A stretch of DNA of 64,000 nt from Oscillospiraceae bacterium (GTDB lineage Bacteria; Bacillota; Clostridia; Oscillospirales; Acutalibacteraceae): NCBI GenBank assembly GCA_015066105.1, contig SVOY01000003.1:62001-126000 (forward strand). Reading direction: 5' to 3'. Both the position numbers and the translations under genes were made by a program. This document shows positions 56,452-64,000 of the stretch, one piece after another. Under the pieces are notes generated by a model. That model had not been told where the DNA came from. It worked only from the letters and a program-made list of their open reading frames with translations, and did not search any database. Within the stretch, counting starts at the first letter, position 1. The number at the start of each line of letters is the position of its first letter.

Positions 56452-59076
56452 TTACACCTCGTCAAAGCTCAGCGCCCGGTCATAAGCATTCACCTTGTCA
56501 AGGCAGTTCATTGTTCCGCCCTTAAGATAAATGTTTGCCGTGGGTCTTCCGCAATGGAGAGAGCCGTCAAGGTAAAGCTTCATTACTCCGTTACGCTCTC
56601 TTACGGCAACAATCTGCGAAACGGCTTCAACGCTTATACGGCTCTTAAGCTCCTCACCGCAAACGGTGAAAACGGCAAGGCCGTCTGCATCAATTTCAAG
56701 CCTGACCTCGTCACCCTGAGACAAAAGCAGCTGATTGACTCCGCTTTCAAGGGTTGCTTTTATGCTGAAGCCGCTGTTACCCTTGAGAGCATAAGTAACA
56801 ATTCCCTTTTCGTTATAGTCAAACTCTGCGCTTACACTGTATTCACAGCCCGTAATATCGCTGACTCCGCTAAGACAAAGGCTGTTTTCACGGGCGAAGG
56901 CGTTTTCAAAGGTGAGCCTTACACTCATATAATCCTCAAGAAGCTCAGCTTTAAGTATTCTGTTTTCACCGCAGGCAATGCCCTTTATACCGACAACCGA
57001 ATCAAAGCTGATTTCAAGAGTGTTTTCATTCAAGGGGTGAATATACTCAATGCAAGGTGCTTCACTCTTTTTGCCGAAGTGATAAATACGCGTTTCAAAA
57101 GCATCAAGCTCAGCAGTAAATGTATCGCCGTAGCCGTATTTTTCACCGAGCAGACCGATGCTGTAGGGAAGAACGGTGCAGACAGACTTTTCGGTGAAGC
57201 TTTTACCGATTGCAATATGCTCGTCCAGCCTGACGCTGAAGCTCTGAGGCGCCTTGCCGCTGTTACGAAGGCAGAGTATGCCCTCATTTTCCGTAAAGCA
57301 GGCGTAGCCGTAGCACTTGCCCTCAGAGGGTCTGCCGCCGAAAATAACCGAGTGTGAAAGCACATTCATATTCTTATCAATAAAGCGCAGTGCCGCGTGA
57401 TTGATGCGCCACTTGGCCTCATTCATAAGGCTGTGGCTGTAATAAAGCTCCCAGAAGCAAGTGCCTCTTGCCGCCATGGTGTAAAGATATGAACGGAAGT
57501 CGTCGTCGCTCATTTTCACCTTTGCCTCAGCACCGTAAATGGGGTCGTGGTTGTAAAGGCTCATCTGCGGAAGCTGAAACTGCCTTGTTTCATAAAAATC
57601 AAAGTACATTTCGTCGCGGTAGGAAAGGAAGCCGTCCTTATCGCTGATCTGTCCTTTTTTACCGATAAAGCCGTGGTCATTGCTTATCTGCATCCACACA
57701 CTGTTGACCCACTGTAAAAACCATGCACTGGGCGGTGCATAACAGGTAAGATTTATCCAGAACTTTTCTGTTGCATTTTCATTAAGGGTTTCAAAAATCT
57801 TAATCCACTTTTCCCATATATCGGTGTAAAAATACATATCCTTGTATCCGCCCGTCATATGGTCGTGGTTTTTGTTTTTGCAGGGTCGCTGTGCAAAGCC
57901 GTCAAGCTTGAAGTAATTGAGACGGTACTCCTTCATAAAGTCAAGGAGAAGCTGACCTGTTTTGTTTGCGTATTTTTCACTTGCAACGCAGATATCCATA
58001 GCCTGCCTGTTGAAATATCCGTTACCCGCTTTTTCTATCCGCTTTGCAAATTTAGGCGTATCAGATGTGTAGCCGCCGCGGGGACCGAGCCACAAGCCGA
58101 AGCGTGAGCCAAAAGCCTCACAGAGATTTGTGAAGGATGTAAGTCCATCGGGAAACTTTTCATTGAAGCACCAGAAGCCTTTTTCGTAATCGTTCCAGCC
58201 GTCATCGGCAACAAAGCTGTCAACCGGCGGCTCACCGTATTTTGTAAGTCCCTTTTCAATTTCAAGAAAAGAAGAGGTAACATTTTCGGTTGTGATATTA
58301 AGCATATTATCATACCAGGAATTATACTGTCTTCTGAGATAGCAGGGCTTTGAAATTGTTCTGATATATTCAAAATAGGCCTTCTGCACCTGAGCAAAGA
58401 GACTGCCCTCGGCAACGCCGATAACACTGCTGCAGGTTTTGTAAGTGCCGCCGCCCGTAAGCTCTGAAAGGCTTTTGCCGCTGTAATATCTCAGCATTGT
58501 AGCACTGCCTCTGATATCGTTAAGGCACAAGGGGAATTCACAGCCCAAATAGAGCGAATCAATATAAACCGGCTGACCCAGCCTCATTGCAAAGCCGGGA
58601 ATGTGGGAGTTTTTCTGCTTGGGTGAGCACCAGTGCATAAGCTCGGAATCAAAGAAGATTTTTTCAAAATCAACGTAATCGAGAATAATCCTTTTGCCGC
58701 CCATTTTTTCAAAGGAAAGCTCAAGGTGCTTTTTCACGGTGCGAGACTCGTCTGCAAGCTCATAAACGGCAACGACCCTGATTTTACTGCTTTTATATAA
58801 AAAGGGCGTAAATTCAATTACAAGCTCTGTTGACGCCTCATTTTTATTTATTTCAGCATTGCTTATTTTAAGCTCACTTGCCCTTATCTTGTTTTTCAAG
58901 AGTCCGCTTTTAAAAGAAAGCAGAAACTCCTCACTGCCCTTTCCGACAGTGAGGATATTTCCCGAAAGCTTGTTTTCAATAACTGAGGATACAATATGCT
59001 TTCTTTTAACAAGCAGTTCTTTTTTTATGTAAGCGTTTTCAATAATAATACTCTTTTCACCTATAAGACCTGCCAT
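56452..59076 (-). CDS. Clan GH-D glycosidase (GH36-like) with C-terminal LamG-like domain
   Basis: 874 aa, no signal peptide. An N-terminal beta-supersandwich (about 1-260), then a TIM barrel: SFVADDGWNDY, FGLWLGPRGGY, NYFKLDGFAQ with the K-x-D nucleophile, and ISNDHGF for the acid/base region. A C-terminal concanavalin-like fold (EVRLEIDADGLAVFTV, GVMKLYLDGSLHCG, KVNAYDRALS) could bind sugar. The whole resembles alpha-galactosidase or alpha-N-acetylgalactosaminidase types of larger size. It starts with AGAGGAG 8 nt upstream and follows the serine hydrolase gene by 15 nt. Intracellular processing of imported glycans is likely. Confidence 0.78.
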   Translation of the reverse strand: MAGLIGEKSIIIENAYIKKELLVKRKHIVSSVIENKLSGNILTVGKGSEEFLLSFKSGLLKNKIRASELKISNAEINKNEASTELVIEFTPFLYKSSKIRVVAVYELADESRTVKKHLELSFEKMGGKRIILDYVDFEKIFFDSELMHWCSPKQKNSHIPGFAMRLGQPVYIDSLYLGCEFPLCLNDIRGSATMLRYYSGKSLSELTGGGTYKTCSSVIGVAEGSLFAQVQKAYFEYIRTISKPCYLRRQYNSWYDNMLNITTENVTSSFLEIEKGLTKYGEPPVDSFVADDGWNDYEKGFWCFNEKFPDGLTSFTNLCEAFGSRFGLWLGPRGGYTSDTPKFAKRIEKAGNGYFNRQAMDICVASEKYANKTGQLLLDFMKEYRLNYFKLDGFAQRPCKNKNHDHMTGGYKDMYFYTDIWEKWIKIFETLNENATEKFWINLTCYAPPSAWFLQWVNSVWMQISNDHGFIGKKGQISDKDGFLSYRDEMYFDFYETRQFQLPQMSLYNHDPIYGAEAKVKMSDDDFRSYLYTMAARGTCFWELYYSHSLMNEAKWRINHAALRFIDKNMNVLSHSVIFGGRPSEGKCYGYACFTENEGILCLRNSGKAPQSFSVRLDEHIAIGKSFTEKSVCTVLPYSIGLLGEKYGYGDTFTAELDAFETRIYHFGKKSEAPCIEYIHPLNENTLEISFDSVVGIKGIACGENRILKAELLEDYMSVRLTFENAFARENSLCLSGVSDITGCEYSVSAEFDYNEKGIVTYALKGNSGFSIKATLESGVNQLLLSQGDEVRLEIDADGLAVFTVCGEELKSRISVEAVSQIVAVRERNGVMKLYLDGSLHCGRPTANIYLKGGTMNCLDKVNAYDRALSFDEV

Positions 59077-59091
59077 AAAAAAACTCCTCTG

Positions 59092-60024
59092 TTAAATGTT
59101 TTTATAAACAAAATTTGCTACATCCTTTACAACGGCATCAAAGCAGGCCTTTTCGTTAAGAATTTCGTGCCTTGCGCCGGGATAAAGAATTTTTGTAATG
59201 TTGTCCTTGCCTGCCTTGTAAAGCTTATCGCAAACCGTATCAATGCCCTTGCCGTAACCGCCTACGGGGTCCATTGCGCCTGCAATCAGCATTACGGGAA
59301 GCTTTTTGTCAAGGCCCTCAAACCATTCCTTTGAGGATACAAAGGCAAGAAGTGCCATAAGGTCTCTGTAGCCGTTGGCAGTAAAGAGGAAGCCGCAAAG
59401 GTCATCTGCAATGTACTTGTCAACCTCCTCGTTGTCTCTTGAAAGCCAGTCAAAGGCAGTTCTTTTTTCAAATTTGCTGTTATATGACCCGAAAGCAATT
59501 TTGTCAATAAGCTTGCTTCTGTGATGGTCGCCCTTTGCCTTGGCAATGGCTTTTGCAAGCAGCTGGCCTACGCCCGAGGCGGGGTTGGGGCCTGCAGTGC
59601 CGCAGTAAATCGCAGCATTGACCTCGTCAGCATACTTTAATGTATACGCTCTTGCAACAAATGAGCCCATTGAATGGCCGAAGAAAATGAGAGGCTTGCC
59701 GGGGTTTTCCTCTTTTGCAATGAGTGAAAGCTTGTGGCAGTCTTCTACAAAATTCTTCCAGCCGTCCTCGGTGCCGAAATAGCCGAGCTCTGCCGCAGAG
59801 GCGACACTCTGACCGTGACCGAGGTGGTCATTGATATAAAGTGCAATACCGAGGTCGCAGAGTGCGGCCGCAAATTTTTCGTATCTTTCAAGGTGCTCCG
59901 CCATACCGTGAGCTACCTGAAGCACTGCCTTGATTTCACCGTTATCGGGAAGATAAGCGGCGGCATGAATATCTGCAAGGCCGGAAACTGACGGGAATTT
60001 GAACTCTTTTTTGATGTAAGCCAT
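59092..60024 (-). CDS. Alpha/beta hydrolase, monoacylglycerol lipase/lysophospholipase type
   Basis: 310 aa. Serine aminopeptidase/MGL-like fold: LQVAHGMAEHLERYEKFA (oxyanion HGMAEH), DHLGHGQS, nucleophile elbow FFGHSMGSF, GAMDPVGG with the Asp, and YPGARHEILNE with the His. Cytoplasmic. AAACGGAGG-like ribosome site (CGGAGG) before the ATG. First gene of a pair with the GH-D glycosidase. Substrate could be a lipid ester or an acylated sugar. Confidence 0.85.
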   Translation of the reverse strand: MAYIKKEFKFPSVSGLADIHAAAYLPDNGEIKAVLQVAHGMAEHLERYEKFAAALCDLGIALYINDHLGHGQSVASAAELGYFGTEDGWKNFVEDCHKLSLIAKEENPGKPLIFFGHSMGSFVARAYTLKYADEVNAAIYCGTAGPNPASGVGQLLAKAIAKAKGDHHRSKLIDKIAFGSYNSKFEKRTAFDWLSRDNEEVDKYIADDLCGFLFTANGYRDLMALLAFVSSKEWFEGLDKKLPVMLIAGAMDPVGGYGKGIDTVCDKLYKAGKDNITKILYPGARHEILNEKACFDAVVKDVANFVYKNI

Positions 60025-60223
60025 AATAAAACCTCCGATTTAACAAAATTTTACTTTTTTATTATAGCATACAGAACAAAAAAATTCAGTTTTTTCTGAA
60101 ATTTATCCTACGGCAAAATTGACAAAATTGTACTGCATTTTTTGACAAAGAAGCAAAAAAAGAACAAAAGTTTGAAAAATATTGCCTATTGTACCGATAA
60201 AAGGACTGAAAATAGATTTTTTT

Positions 60224-60290
60224 CGAACATTTGTATTGACATTCGATTTTTTTCTGCTATAATTGAAGCATAACAACAAACGAATGTTCG
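60224..60290 (+). promoter_or_regulatory. Promoter flanked by SOS (LexA/DinR)-type boxes
   Basis: TTGACA (60236-60241), 16-nt spacer, TATAAT (60258-60263). CAAACGAATGTTCG at 60277-60290 matches the Gram-positive LexA consensus CGAACRNRYGTTYG at 13 of 14 positions; a weaker site (11 of 14) lies at 60224-60237 over the -35. Confidence 0.6.
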
Positions 60291-60335
60291 GCAAAGAACG
60301 AACACAAAAAATACAGAAAAAAGGAGTAAATTATT

Positions 60336-60632
60336 ATGACATTACAGTTTCAGCTTTTAACAATGGCCGCTCAGCTTCTTGCAGCAACACTCATCATCGC
60401 AGGTGTGCTTTTCCTTTTAGGACTTGTGTTCGAAAAGCCCCTCACCGCCTTCTGGGAGCGTGCAACAGAATATTACGCAAACAAGCAGAAAGAAAAGAAC
60501 AAGCGCAGATACGTTGAGATTCAGCTTCAGAAGGAGGCTGACAGAAAAAAGGTTCAGCGTATAAGAGACAACTTCAACAGGGAGCTTGAAAATACGGGCA
60601 CAATCTGCGTACCCTATTATGCGGTTTCCTGA
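60336..60632 (+). CDS. Small membrane protein, probably SOS-induced
   Basis: 98 aa with AAAAGGAG upstream. One N-terminal transmembrane helix (about 10-32), a short loop (EKPLTAFWERATEYYANK), then a long basic helix (QKEKNKRRYVEIQLQKEADRKK, split here by a few residues) reaching into the cytoplasm. No LysM domain, so it is not a YneA ortholog by sequence, yet its size, topology and SOS-type promoter recall SOS-induced division inhibitors (YneA, SidA). Monocistronic with a terminator at 60672-60702. Confidence 0.6.
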   Translation: MTLQFQLLTMAAQLLAATLIIAGVLFLLGLVFEKPLTAFWERATEYYANKQKEKNKRRYVEIQLQKEADRKKVQRIRDNFNRELENTGTICVPYYAVS

Positions 60633-60671
60633 AAGCATCATCATTTCCTTCTCTTTCACTTATATATGAAA

Positions 60672-60702
60672 GGTGCATCCTGTAAAAGGGATGCATTTTT
60701 CA
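60672..60702 (+). terminator. Terminator of the small membrane protein gene
   Basis: TGCATCC (60674-60680) and GGGATGCA (60688-60695), then TTTTTCATTTT. Confidence 0.75.
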
Positions 60703-60726
60703 TTTTATGTCATATTGTGCAGAAAC

Positions 60727-60755
60727 TTGACATTTTACTGCAAGAAAAGTATAAT
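60727..60755 (+). promoter_or_regulatory. Promoter of the pseudokinase gene
   Basis: TTGACA (60727-60732), 17-nt spacer, TATAAT (60750-60755): perfect consensus. Confidence 0.75.
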
Positions 60756-60793
60756 TTATAATAGGATTATGTCATTTTACGGGAGGTAACAAT

Positions 60794-62611
60794 ATGTCAG
60801 AACGGTTAAAATACTGCATGGGATGTATGGAAAGCATACCCTTTGATAGTGTTATATGCCCTAAGTGCGGATACAACGAGGAGGCCGCACAGCCTGCCCC
60901 CTACCTCAAGGCAGGCAGCCTCATTGTGCGCAAATATCTCGTCGGCAGAGTTCTTGACACCTCTCCGGACACGGTGACCTACATAGGCGCAAACATTGAG
61001 ACGGGTCAGACGGTTACGGTGTATGAATTTTTTCCCGAAAAAATTGTTACAAGAAGTGAGGGGCAGAGCGAGGTATGCGTAAGGCTCGGCTATGACTCCA
61101 TGTACGCGGGCTGTCTGCAGAGCTTCCTCAGGCTCTGGCGCGGACTTGATGTTTTCAAGGATGCCCGCTGTCTTCCCAACGTTCTTGACATTGTGGATTT
61201 CAACGGCACCGTATACTCCGTCTGTGAATACAAGGACTGTATTCCTCTTAATCAGTATTTCAAAAATATCGGCACTCCCCTTAGCTGGGCAAGAGCTTTT
61301 TCCGCCTTCAAGCCCATTATGTACGCGCTGAAAAAGCTCAACTATTCGGGCATTATCCACGGCAAGCTCAGCCCCGAAACAATACTTGTGGGCACCGACG
61401 GCAAGCTGCATATTTCAGGCTTTTCCATACCGCAGTGTCACCGCTCGGTTCCCGAATTTGCCTCGGAGCCTGCCGCAGGCTTTGCCCCCGTTGAGCTTTA
61501 CGAGCCCACGGGACCGACGGCAGCCACAGATATTTATTCGGTTACGGCGCTGCTTTACTACTGCATAACAATGCGTGTTCCGCCCGATGCCCTTTCAAGG
61601 GTTGTTAACGATACGGCCTCACTGCCGGCAAGCGTTGCCTCAACCCTTTCAAGAAACGTAATAGACGGACTTATTCACGGCCTTTCGGTTCACCCCGAAA
61701 ACCGTTATTCAAGCTTTGACGAGCTTATAGCTGCACTCACTCCCCCCTCCTGCGCAAGGCCTGCCCCCGTTACGCCCAAAGCCGAGGCCGCAAAAAAGCA
61801 GACCGCACAGAAAGCGGAAAGCGAAGCTGAAAACGATGAGGAGGCGGACGAAGAAAAGGCTTCAAAGAAAAGCAAAAAGAAAAAGACCTCTGATGTTTCG
61901 GCATTTTCCCTTGCGGTAAAGGCCTTCCTTGCAGGAATTCTCGTTTGTCTGATTGCCTTCTGCTCACTTTACGTAACGGTGCTTTACAAGAATTATCCAA
62001 TTGATTTTCTTGACAAGGTGTTTGCACCCTTCAGCTTTCTGCCCGTAAATCAGCAGCAGGAAACCACACAGCCGACCACTACAATCCCCGTGCCGACGGA
62101 GCCCAACTACATCACTGTTGCGGATTTTGTGAACAACCACACCTATGACAGCATCCGCTCAAACCCCTATTTCAACGAAAACTACAAATTTACCTTCAAA
62201 TTTGAGGAAAGCCTTTCCGTTGCAAAGAATGCCATCATCAGCCAGAGCGTTGAACCCGGAGAGAGCGTTCTTGCGGGCGTTGAAATAACCCTTGTTGTTT
62301 CAAAGGGAACGACGAAAATCAAGCTGCCCGACGTTGTGGATATGAACTATCTTGATGCTGTGAGAATACTCGAATCGCAGGGCTTTACGGTTAAGCTTGA
62401 TATGCTCAAGAACAACGGCAAGCACAAGGCCGGTGACGTTTACGGCATGAACAGAGTTGCCAACGGCCTTTATGAAAAAGGCACCGAGGTTACGCTTCAG
62501 GTATGGGAAGAGGCGGAAACCACCGAAAAAACCGATGAGAATGATGACGGAAGCCCTGAGGACACACCCGAGACGGACGCAACCGATGAAAACGCTTCGG
62601 ATGAGGAATAA
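60794..62611 (+). CDS. Zinc-ribbon, kinase-like (probable pseudokinase), PASTA membrane protein
   Basis: 605 aa. Zinc ribbon at 8-25 (Cys8, Cys11, Cys22, Cys25). A protein-kinase-like fold at about 35-315 with key residues lost: the ATP Lys position reads TVYEFFP, the HRD loop reads IIHGKLSPETI and the DFG position reads ISGFS. A Lys/Glu-rich linker, one transmembrane helix (about 375-397), then two extracellular PASTA domains (about 440-575) and a Thr/Glu/Asp-rich tail. PASTA domains bind peptidoglycan or beta-lactam-like ligands; an inactive kinase domain would act as a scaffold. AGGAGGT ribosome site (GGGAGGT). Confidence 0.82.
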   Translation: MSERLKYCMGCMESIPFDSVICPKCGYNEEAAQPAPYLKAGSLIVRKYLVGRVLDTSPDTVTYIGANIETGQTVTVYEFFPEKIVTRSEGQSEVCVRLGYDSMYAGCLQSFLRLWRGLDVFKDARCLPNVLDIVDFNGTVYSVCEYKDCIPLNQYFKNIGTPLSWARAFSAFKPIMYALKKLNYSGIIHGKLSPETILVGTDGKLHISGFSIPQCHRSVPEFASEPAAGFAPVELYEPTGPTAATDIYSVTALLYYCITMRVPPDALSRVVNDTASLPASVASTLSRNVIDGLIHGLSVHPENRYSSFDELIAALTPPSCARPAPVTPKAEAAKKQTAQKAESEAENDEEADEEKASKKSKKKKTSDVSAFSLAVKAFLAGILVCLIAFCSLYVTVLYKNYPIDFLDKVFAPFSFLPVNQQQETTQPTTTIPVPTEPNYITVADFVNNHTYDSIRSNPYFNENYKFTFKFEESLSVAKNAIISQSVEPGESVLAGVEITLVVSKGTTKIKLPDVVDMNYLDAVRILESQGFTVKLDMLKNNGKHKAGDVYGMNRVANGLYEKGTEVTLQVWEEAETTEKTDENDDGSPEDTPETDATDENASDEE

Positions 62612-62660
62612 GCATTGCGAAGGCTGTCGAAGACTTTTTAAAAATTTTTTCAAAAAAGTA

Positions 62661-62689
62661 TTGACTTTCCCGAGTGCATGTTATATAAT
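62661..62689 (+). promoter_or_regulatory. Promoter of tRNA-fMet
   Basis: TTGACT (62661-62666), 17-nt spacer, TATAAT (62684-62689). Confidence 0.75.
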
Positions 62690-62716
62690 AGCAAAGCACT
62701 CGAGAGAGTTAAATAT

Positions 62717-62793
62717 CGCGGAGTGGAGCAACCCGGTAGCTCGTCGGGCTCATAACCCGGAGGTTGCAGGTTCAAATCCTGTCTCCGCAACCA
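62717..62793 (+). tRNA. Initiator tRNA-fMet(CAT)
   Basis: 77 nt with encoded CCA. C1-A72 mismatch at the acceptor end, three G-C pairs in the anticodon stem (GGG-CTCATAA-CCC), T loop TTCAAAT. These are the marks of the initiator tRNA. Confidence 0.95.
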
Positions 62794-62795
62794 TA

Positions 62796-62841
62796 TTGAG
62801 TATTCATAAGAGATTTGACCTGTGAATACTCAATTTTTTTA
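62796..62841 (+). terminator. Terminator of tRNA-fMet
   Basis: TTGAGTATTCA (62796-62806) and TGAATACTCAA (62823-62833), then T7. Confidence 0.8.
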
Positions 62842-62902
62842 TATTTCAGAGTATGTAACCCACTATAACACTTTTGGTTTTACTGTAAAGATGTCAAGTG
62901 GG

Positions 62903-62931
62903 TTGTGTTTTATGCAACGCAGTGCTATAAT
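62903..62931 (+). promoter_or_regulatory. Promoter of the DUF5412 gene
   Basis: TTGTGT (62903-62908), 17-nt spacer, TATAAT (62926-62931). An AACCCACT/AGTGGGTT inverted repeat lies just upstream. Confidence 0.55.
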
Positions 62932-62960
62932 GTAAATATCAATATCAAGGATGTGGTGTT

Positions 62961-63317
62961 ATGAAGAAGTTTTTGAAAATAATTATTCCCATCTTACTTG
63001 TTATTATTGTCGGGGCTTATGGCATCCACTGGGCATTCTTTGATATTCAAAGAATAGATGGACAAGAATTGTTAAACAAAGTTGATTCACCTGATGGCAA
63101 ATATACAATTTCAGCATACTTAAATAATGGTGGCGGAACAACAGATTATGCCGTATTATGTTCGCTCAAAAATAATCAAACAGAAAAAGAAAAAAATATA
63201 TATTGGAATTATCATTGTACCGAGGCAAGAATAGAATGGATTGATGAAGACACAGTTACAATAAATGGTGTTGAATTAAATGTAACTAATGATACATACG
63301 ATTACAGAAATGACTAA
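62961..63317 (+). CDS. DUF5412-family membrane-anchored protein
   Basis: 118 aa. N-terminal transmembrane helix (about 5-25), then an extracellular domain with SPDGKYTISAYLNNGGGTT, KEKNIYWNYHC and DTVTINGVELNV...YDYRND, which matches the DUF5412 pattern of Firmicutes. Function of the family is unknown. Monocistronic: own promoter and terminator (63368-63397). Ribosome site AAGGATG. Confidence 0.72.
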   Translation: MKKFLKIIIPILLVIIVGAYGIHWAFFDIQRIDGQELLNKVDSPDGKYTISAYLNNGGGTTDYAVLCSLKNNQTEKEKNIYWNYHCTEARIEWIDEDTVTINGVELNVTNDTYDYRND

Positions 63318-63367
63318 TTCTTGTTTTGGATAGGATAATCCCTTATGAACGCCCGCAGCCAGTTTTA

Positions 63368-63397
63368 AGTACTCACCAGAAGGTGGGTACTTTTTTC
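63368..63397 (+). terminator. Terminator of the DUF5412 gene
   Basis: AGTACTCACC pairs with GGTGGGTACT over AGAA, followed by TTTTT. Confidence 0.8.
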
Positions 63398-63409
63398 AGC
63401 TTAAGTCCT

Positions 63410-63441
63410 GCGTAACAGCTTAAGTCATTAAGCTGTTACGC
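63410..63441. repeat. Perfect 14-bp inverted repeat
   Basis: GCGTAACAGCTTAA (63410-63423) and TTAAGCTGTTACGC (63428-63441) with a 4-nt loop. CAGCTTAAGTC also occurs as a direct repeat at 63397-63407. No T-run, so it may be an operator. Confidence 0.6.
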
Positions 63442-63535
63442 GGCGAAGGGTAATTTTCCACACCGGCAATTTATATACTCAATGAAATGCACAAAAACAT
63501 ATTAAAATCGGCCCTAATATTTTACCGACCTATTA

Positions 63536-63564
63536 TTGACTTTTCCGCCGTTATGTGCTATCAT
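63536..63564 (+). promoter_or_regulatory. Promoter of the carrier protein gene
   Basis: TTGACT (63536-63541), 17-nt spacer, TATCAT (63559-63564). Confidence 0.6.
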
Positions 63565-63739
63565 TTGCAGGATAGGAACAGTGTGCTTTGCACTGCCAGA
63601 ACAGCATCCGGAAAAACAGTTGAAAAAGCTTTTGGGTTCTCTGTGTTTCAGGACGTTTTTTTACTGTGCAAAAGCTTACGGTCGGTCAAACTGCCTCTTT
63701 TGAGGTGATAATAAAAATCAATTAAAGGAGTAAAGAAAA

Positions 63740-63970
63740 ATGGACAAAATTTTAGAAATCCTCAGATCAATCCGCGATGATATCGACTATGAAAACGAAA
63801 CAAAGCTTATCGATGACAATATTCTTGACAGCTTTGATATAGTTTCAATCGTCGGCGAGCTTTGCGATGAATACGACATCACAATTACCGTTGATGAAAT
63901 GGAACCCGAAAACTTTAACAGTGCTGCAGCAATTCACGCTCTTGTTGAGCGTCTTGTAGACGAAATGTAA
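63740..63970 (+). CDS. Acyl carrier protein, DltC-like
   Basis: 76 aa four-helix carrier protein with AAAGGAG upstream. Attachment motif DDNILDSFDIVSIVGEL with the phosphopantetheine Ser in DSF, and a helix III region YDITITVDEMEPENF like D-alanyl or short-chain carrier proteins used with AMP ligases and membrane-bound acyltransferases. It is not the fatty-acid ACP (DSLDxVEL type). The gene is at the right edge, and the likely partner genes lie beyond it. Confidence 0.82.
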   Translation: MDKILEILRSIRDDIDYENETKLIDDNILDSFDIVSIVGELCDEYDITITVDEMEPENFNSAAAIHALVERLVDEM

Positions 63971-64000
63971 AAACCTTACTGGGGCGACTTTGCAAAACTG

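Larger units (their letters stand above)
63318..63739. other. 422-nt intergenic stretch before the carrier protein gene
   Basis: Holds the DUF5412 terminator, a perfect palindrome (63410-63441), the promoter at 63536-63564 and a leader of about 170 nt. A 73-codon frame at 63487-63708 crosses the promoter and lacks a ribosome site, so it is not called. Confidence 0.55.

Noticed and set aside
56305..57357. 350-aa open frame on the plus strand opposite the GH-D glycosidase
   Set aside because: It lies fully antisense to a well supported gene, lacks a ribosome site and has no domain pattern.
63487..63708. 73-aa plus frame before the carrier protein gene
   Set aside because: It crosses the predicted promoter and has no ribosome site; better read as leader DNA.

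Overview
The window looks like the chromosome of a low-to-mid GC, Gram-positive, gut-type member of Clostridia (Oscillospirales/Ruminococcaceae-like). The grounds are strong AGGAGG ribosome sites, -35/-10 promoters spaced 16-17 nt, Firmicute housekeeping genes (HPr with His15 and Ser46, RimM-TrmD, RlmA, YbaK), a CGAAC/GTTCG-type SOS box, FtsX-type export systems with two-component control, and several glycosidases. No rRNA operon, CRISPR array or prophage structural genes are seen. Species is not claimed.

Layout. (1) 1-3.6 kb: a clan GH-D glycosidase cut by the left edge, a secreted DUF4434 protein and a PI-PLC-like protein. (2) 3.7-13.9 kb: an export system (ATPase, two very large FtsX permeases, a membrane-anchored partner) and a transglutaminase-like/response regulator/histidine kinase operon. 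Both promoters carry the same CTTAAGATTTYGTAAG box, which suggests one regulon. A compact convergent type I toxin-antitoxin locus sits between the two operons. (3) 14.0-14.9 kb: a broken XRE regulator and a hairpin repeat element. (4) 14.99-30.08 kb: one long minus-strand operon with a consensus promoter. It encodes the nucleotide-activated D-glycero-D-manno-heptose pathway (GmhA-like, HddA-like, an HddC-GmhB fusion), a ROK kinase, two NAD-dependent sugar enzymes, a cupin, a GT2 glycosyltransferase and four paralogous cobalamin-type radical SAM proteins of about 640 aa. This is the most unusual locus here. (5) 30.36-38.2 kb: an Lgt-like membrane enzyme and a small non-ribosomal peptide cluster (acyl-AMP ligase, carrier protein, two flavoproteins, a C-A-T-TE synthetase whose TE has Cys in place of Ser), expected to make a small acylated amino-acid product. 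(6) 39.25-47.56 kb: an 8.3 kb integrative element in the 3' end of tRNA-Ala(GGC), bounded by a 47-bp direct repeat. It has a tyrosine integrase, a serine recombinase, XRE and WYL regulators, a structured RNA and unknown proteins, but no recognisable relaxase. (7) 47.6-51.3 kb: housekeeping genes. (8) 51.3-60.0 kb: secreted LRR/FN3 protein, a duplicated pair of secreted proteins, a GH-D glycosidase and a serine hydrolase. (9) 60.2-64 kb: an apparently SOS-controlled small membrane protein, a zinc-ribbon/pseudokinase/PASTA protein, initiator tRNA, a DUF5412 protein and a carrier protein.

How the parts may work together: region 4 probably builds a heavily modified heptose-containing surface or secreted glycan, with the radical SAM proteins acting in series on carbon positions. 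Region 5 probably makes a lipo-amino acid. The promoter of the Lgt-like gene resembles that of the NRPS operon, which hints at joint control. These functional links are inferences from gene content and sites; no searches were run.
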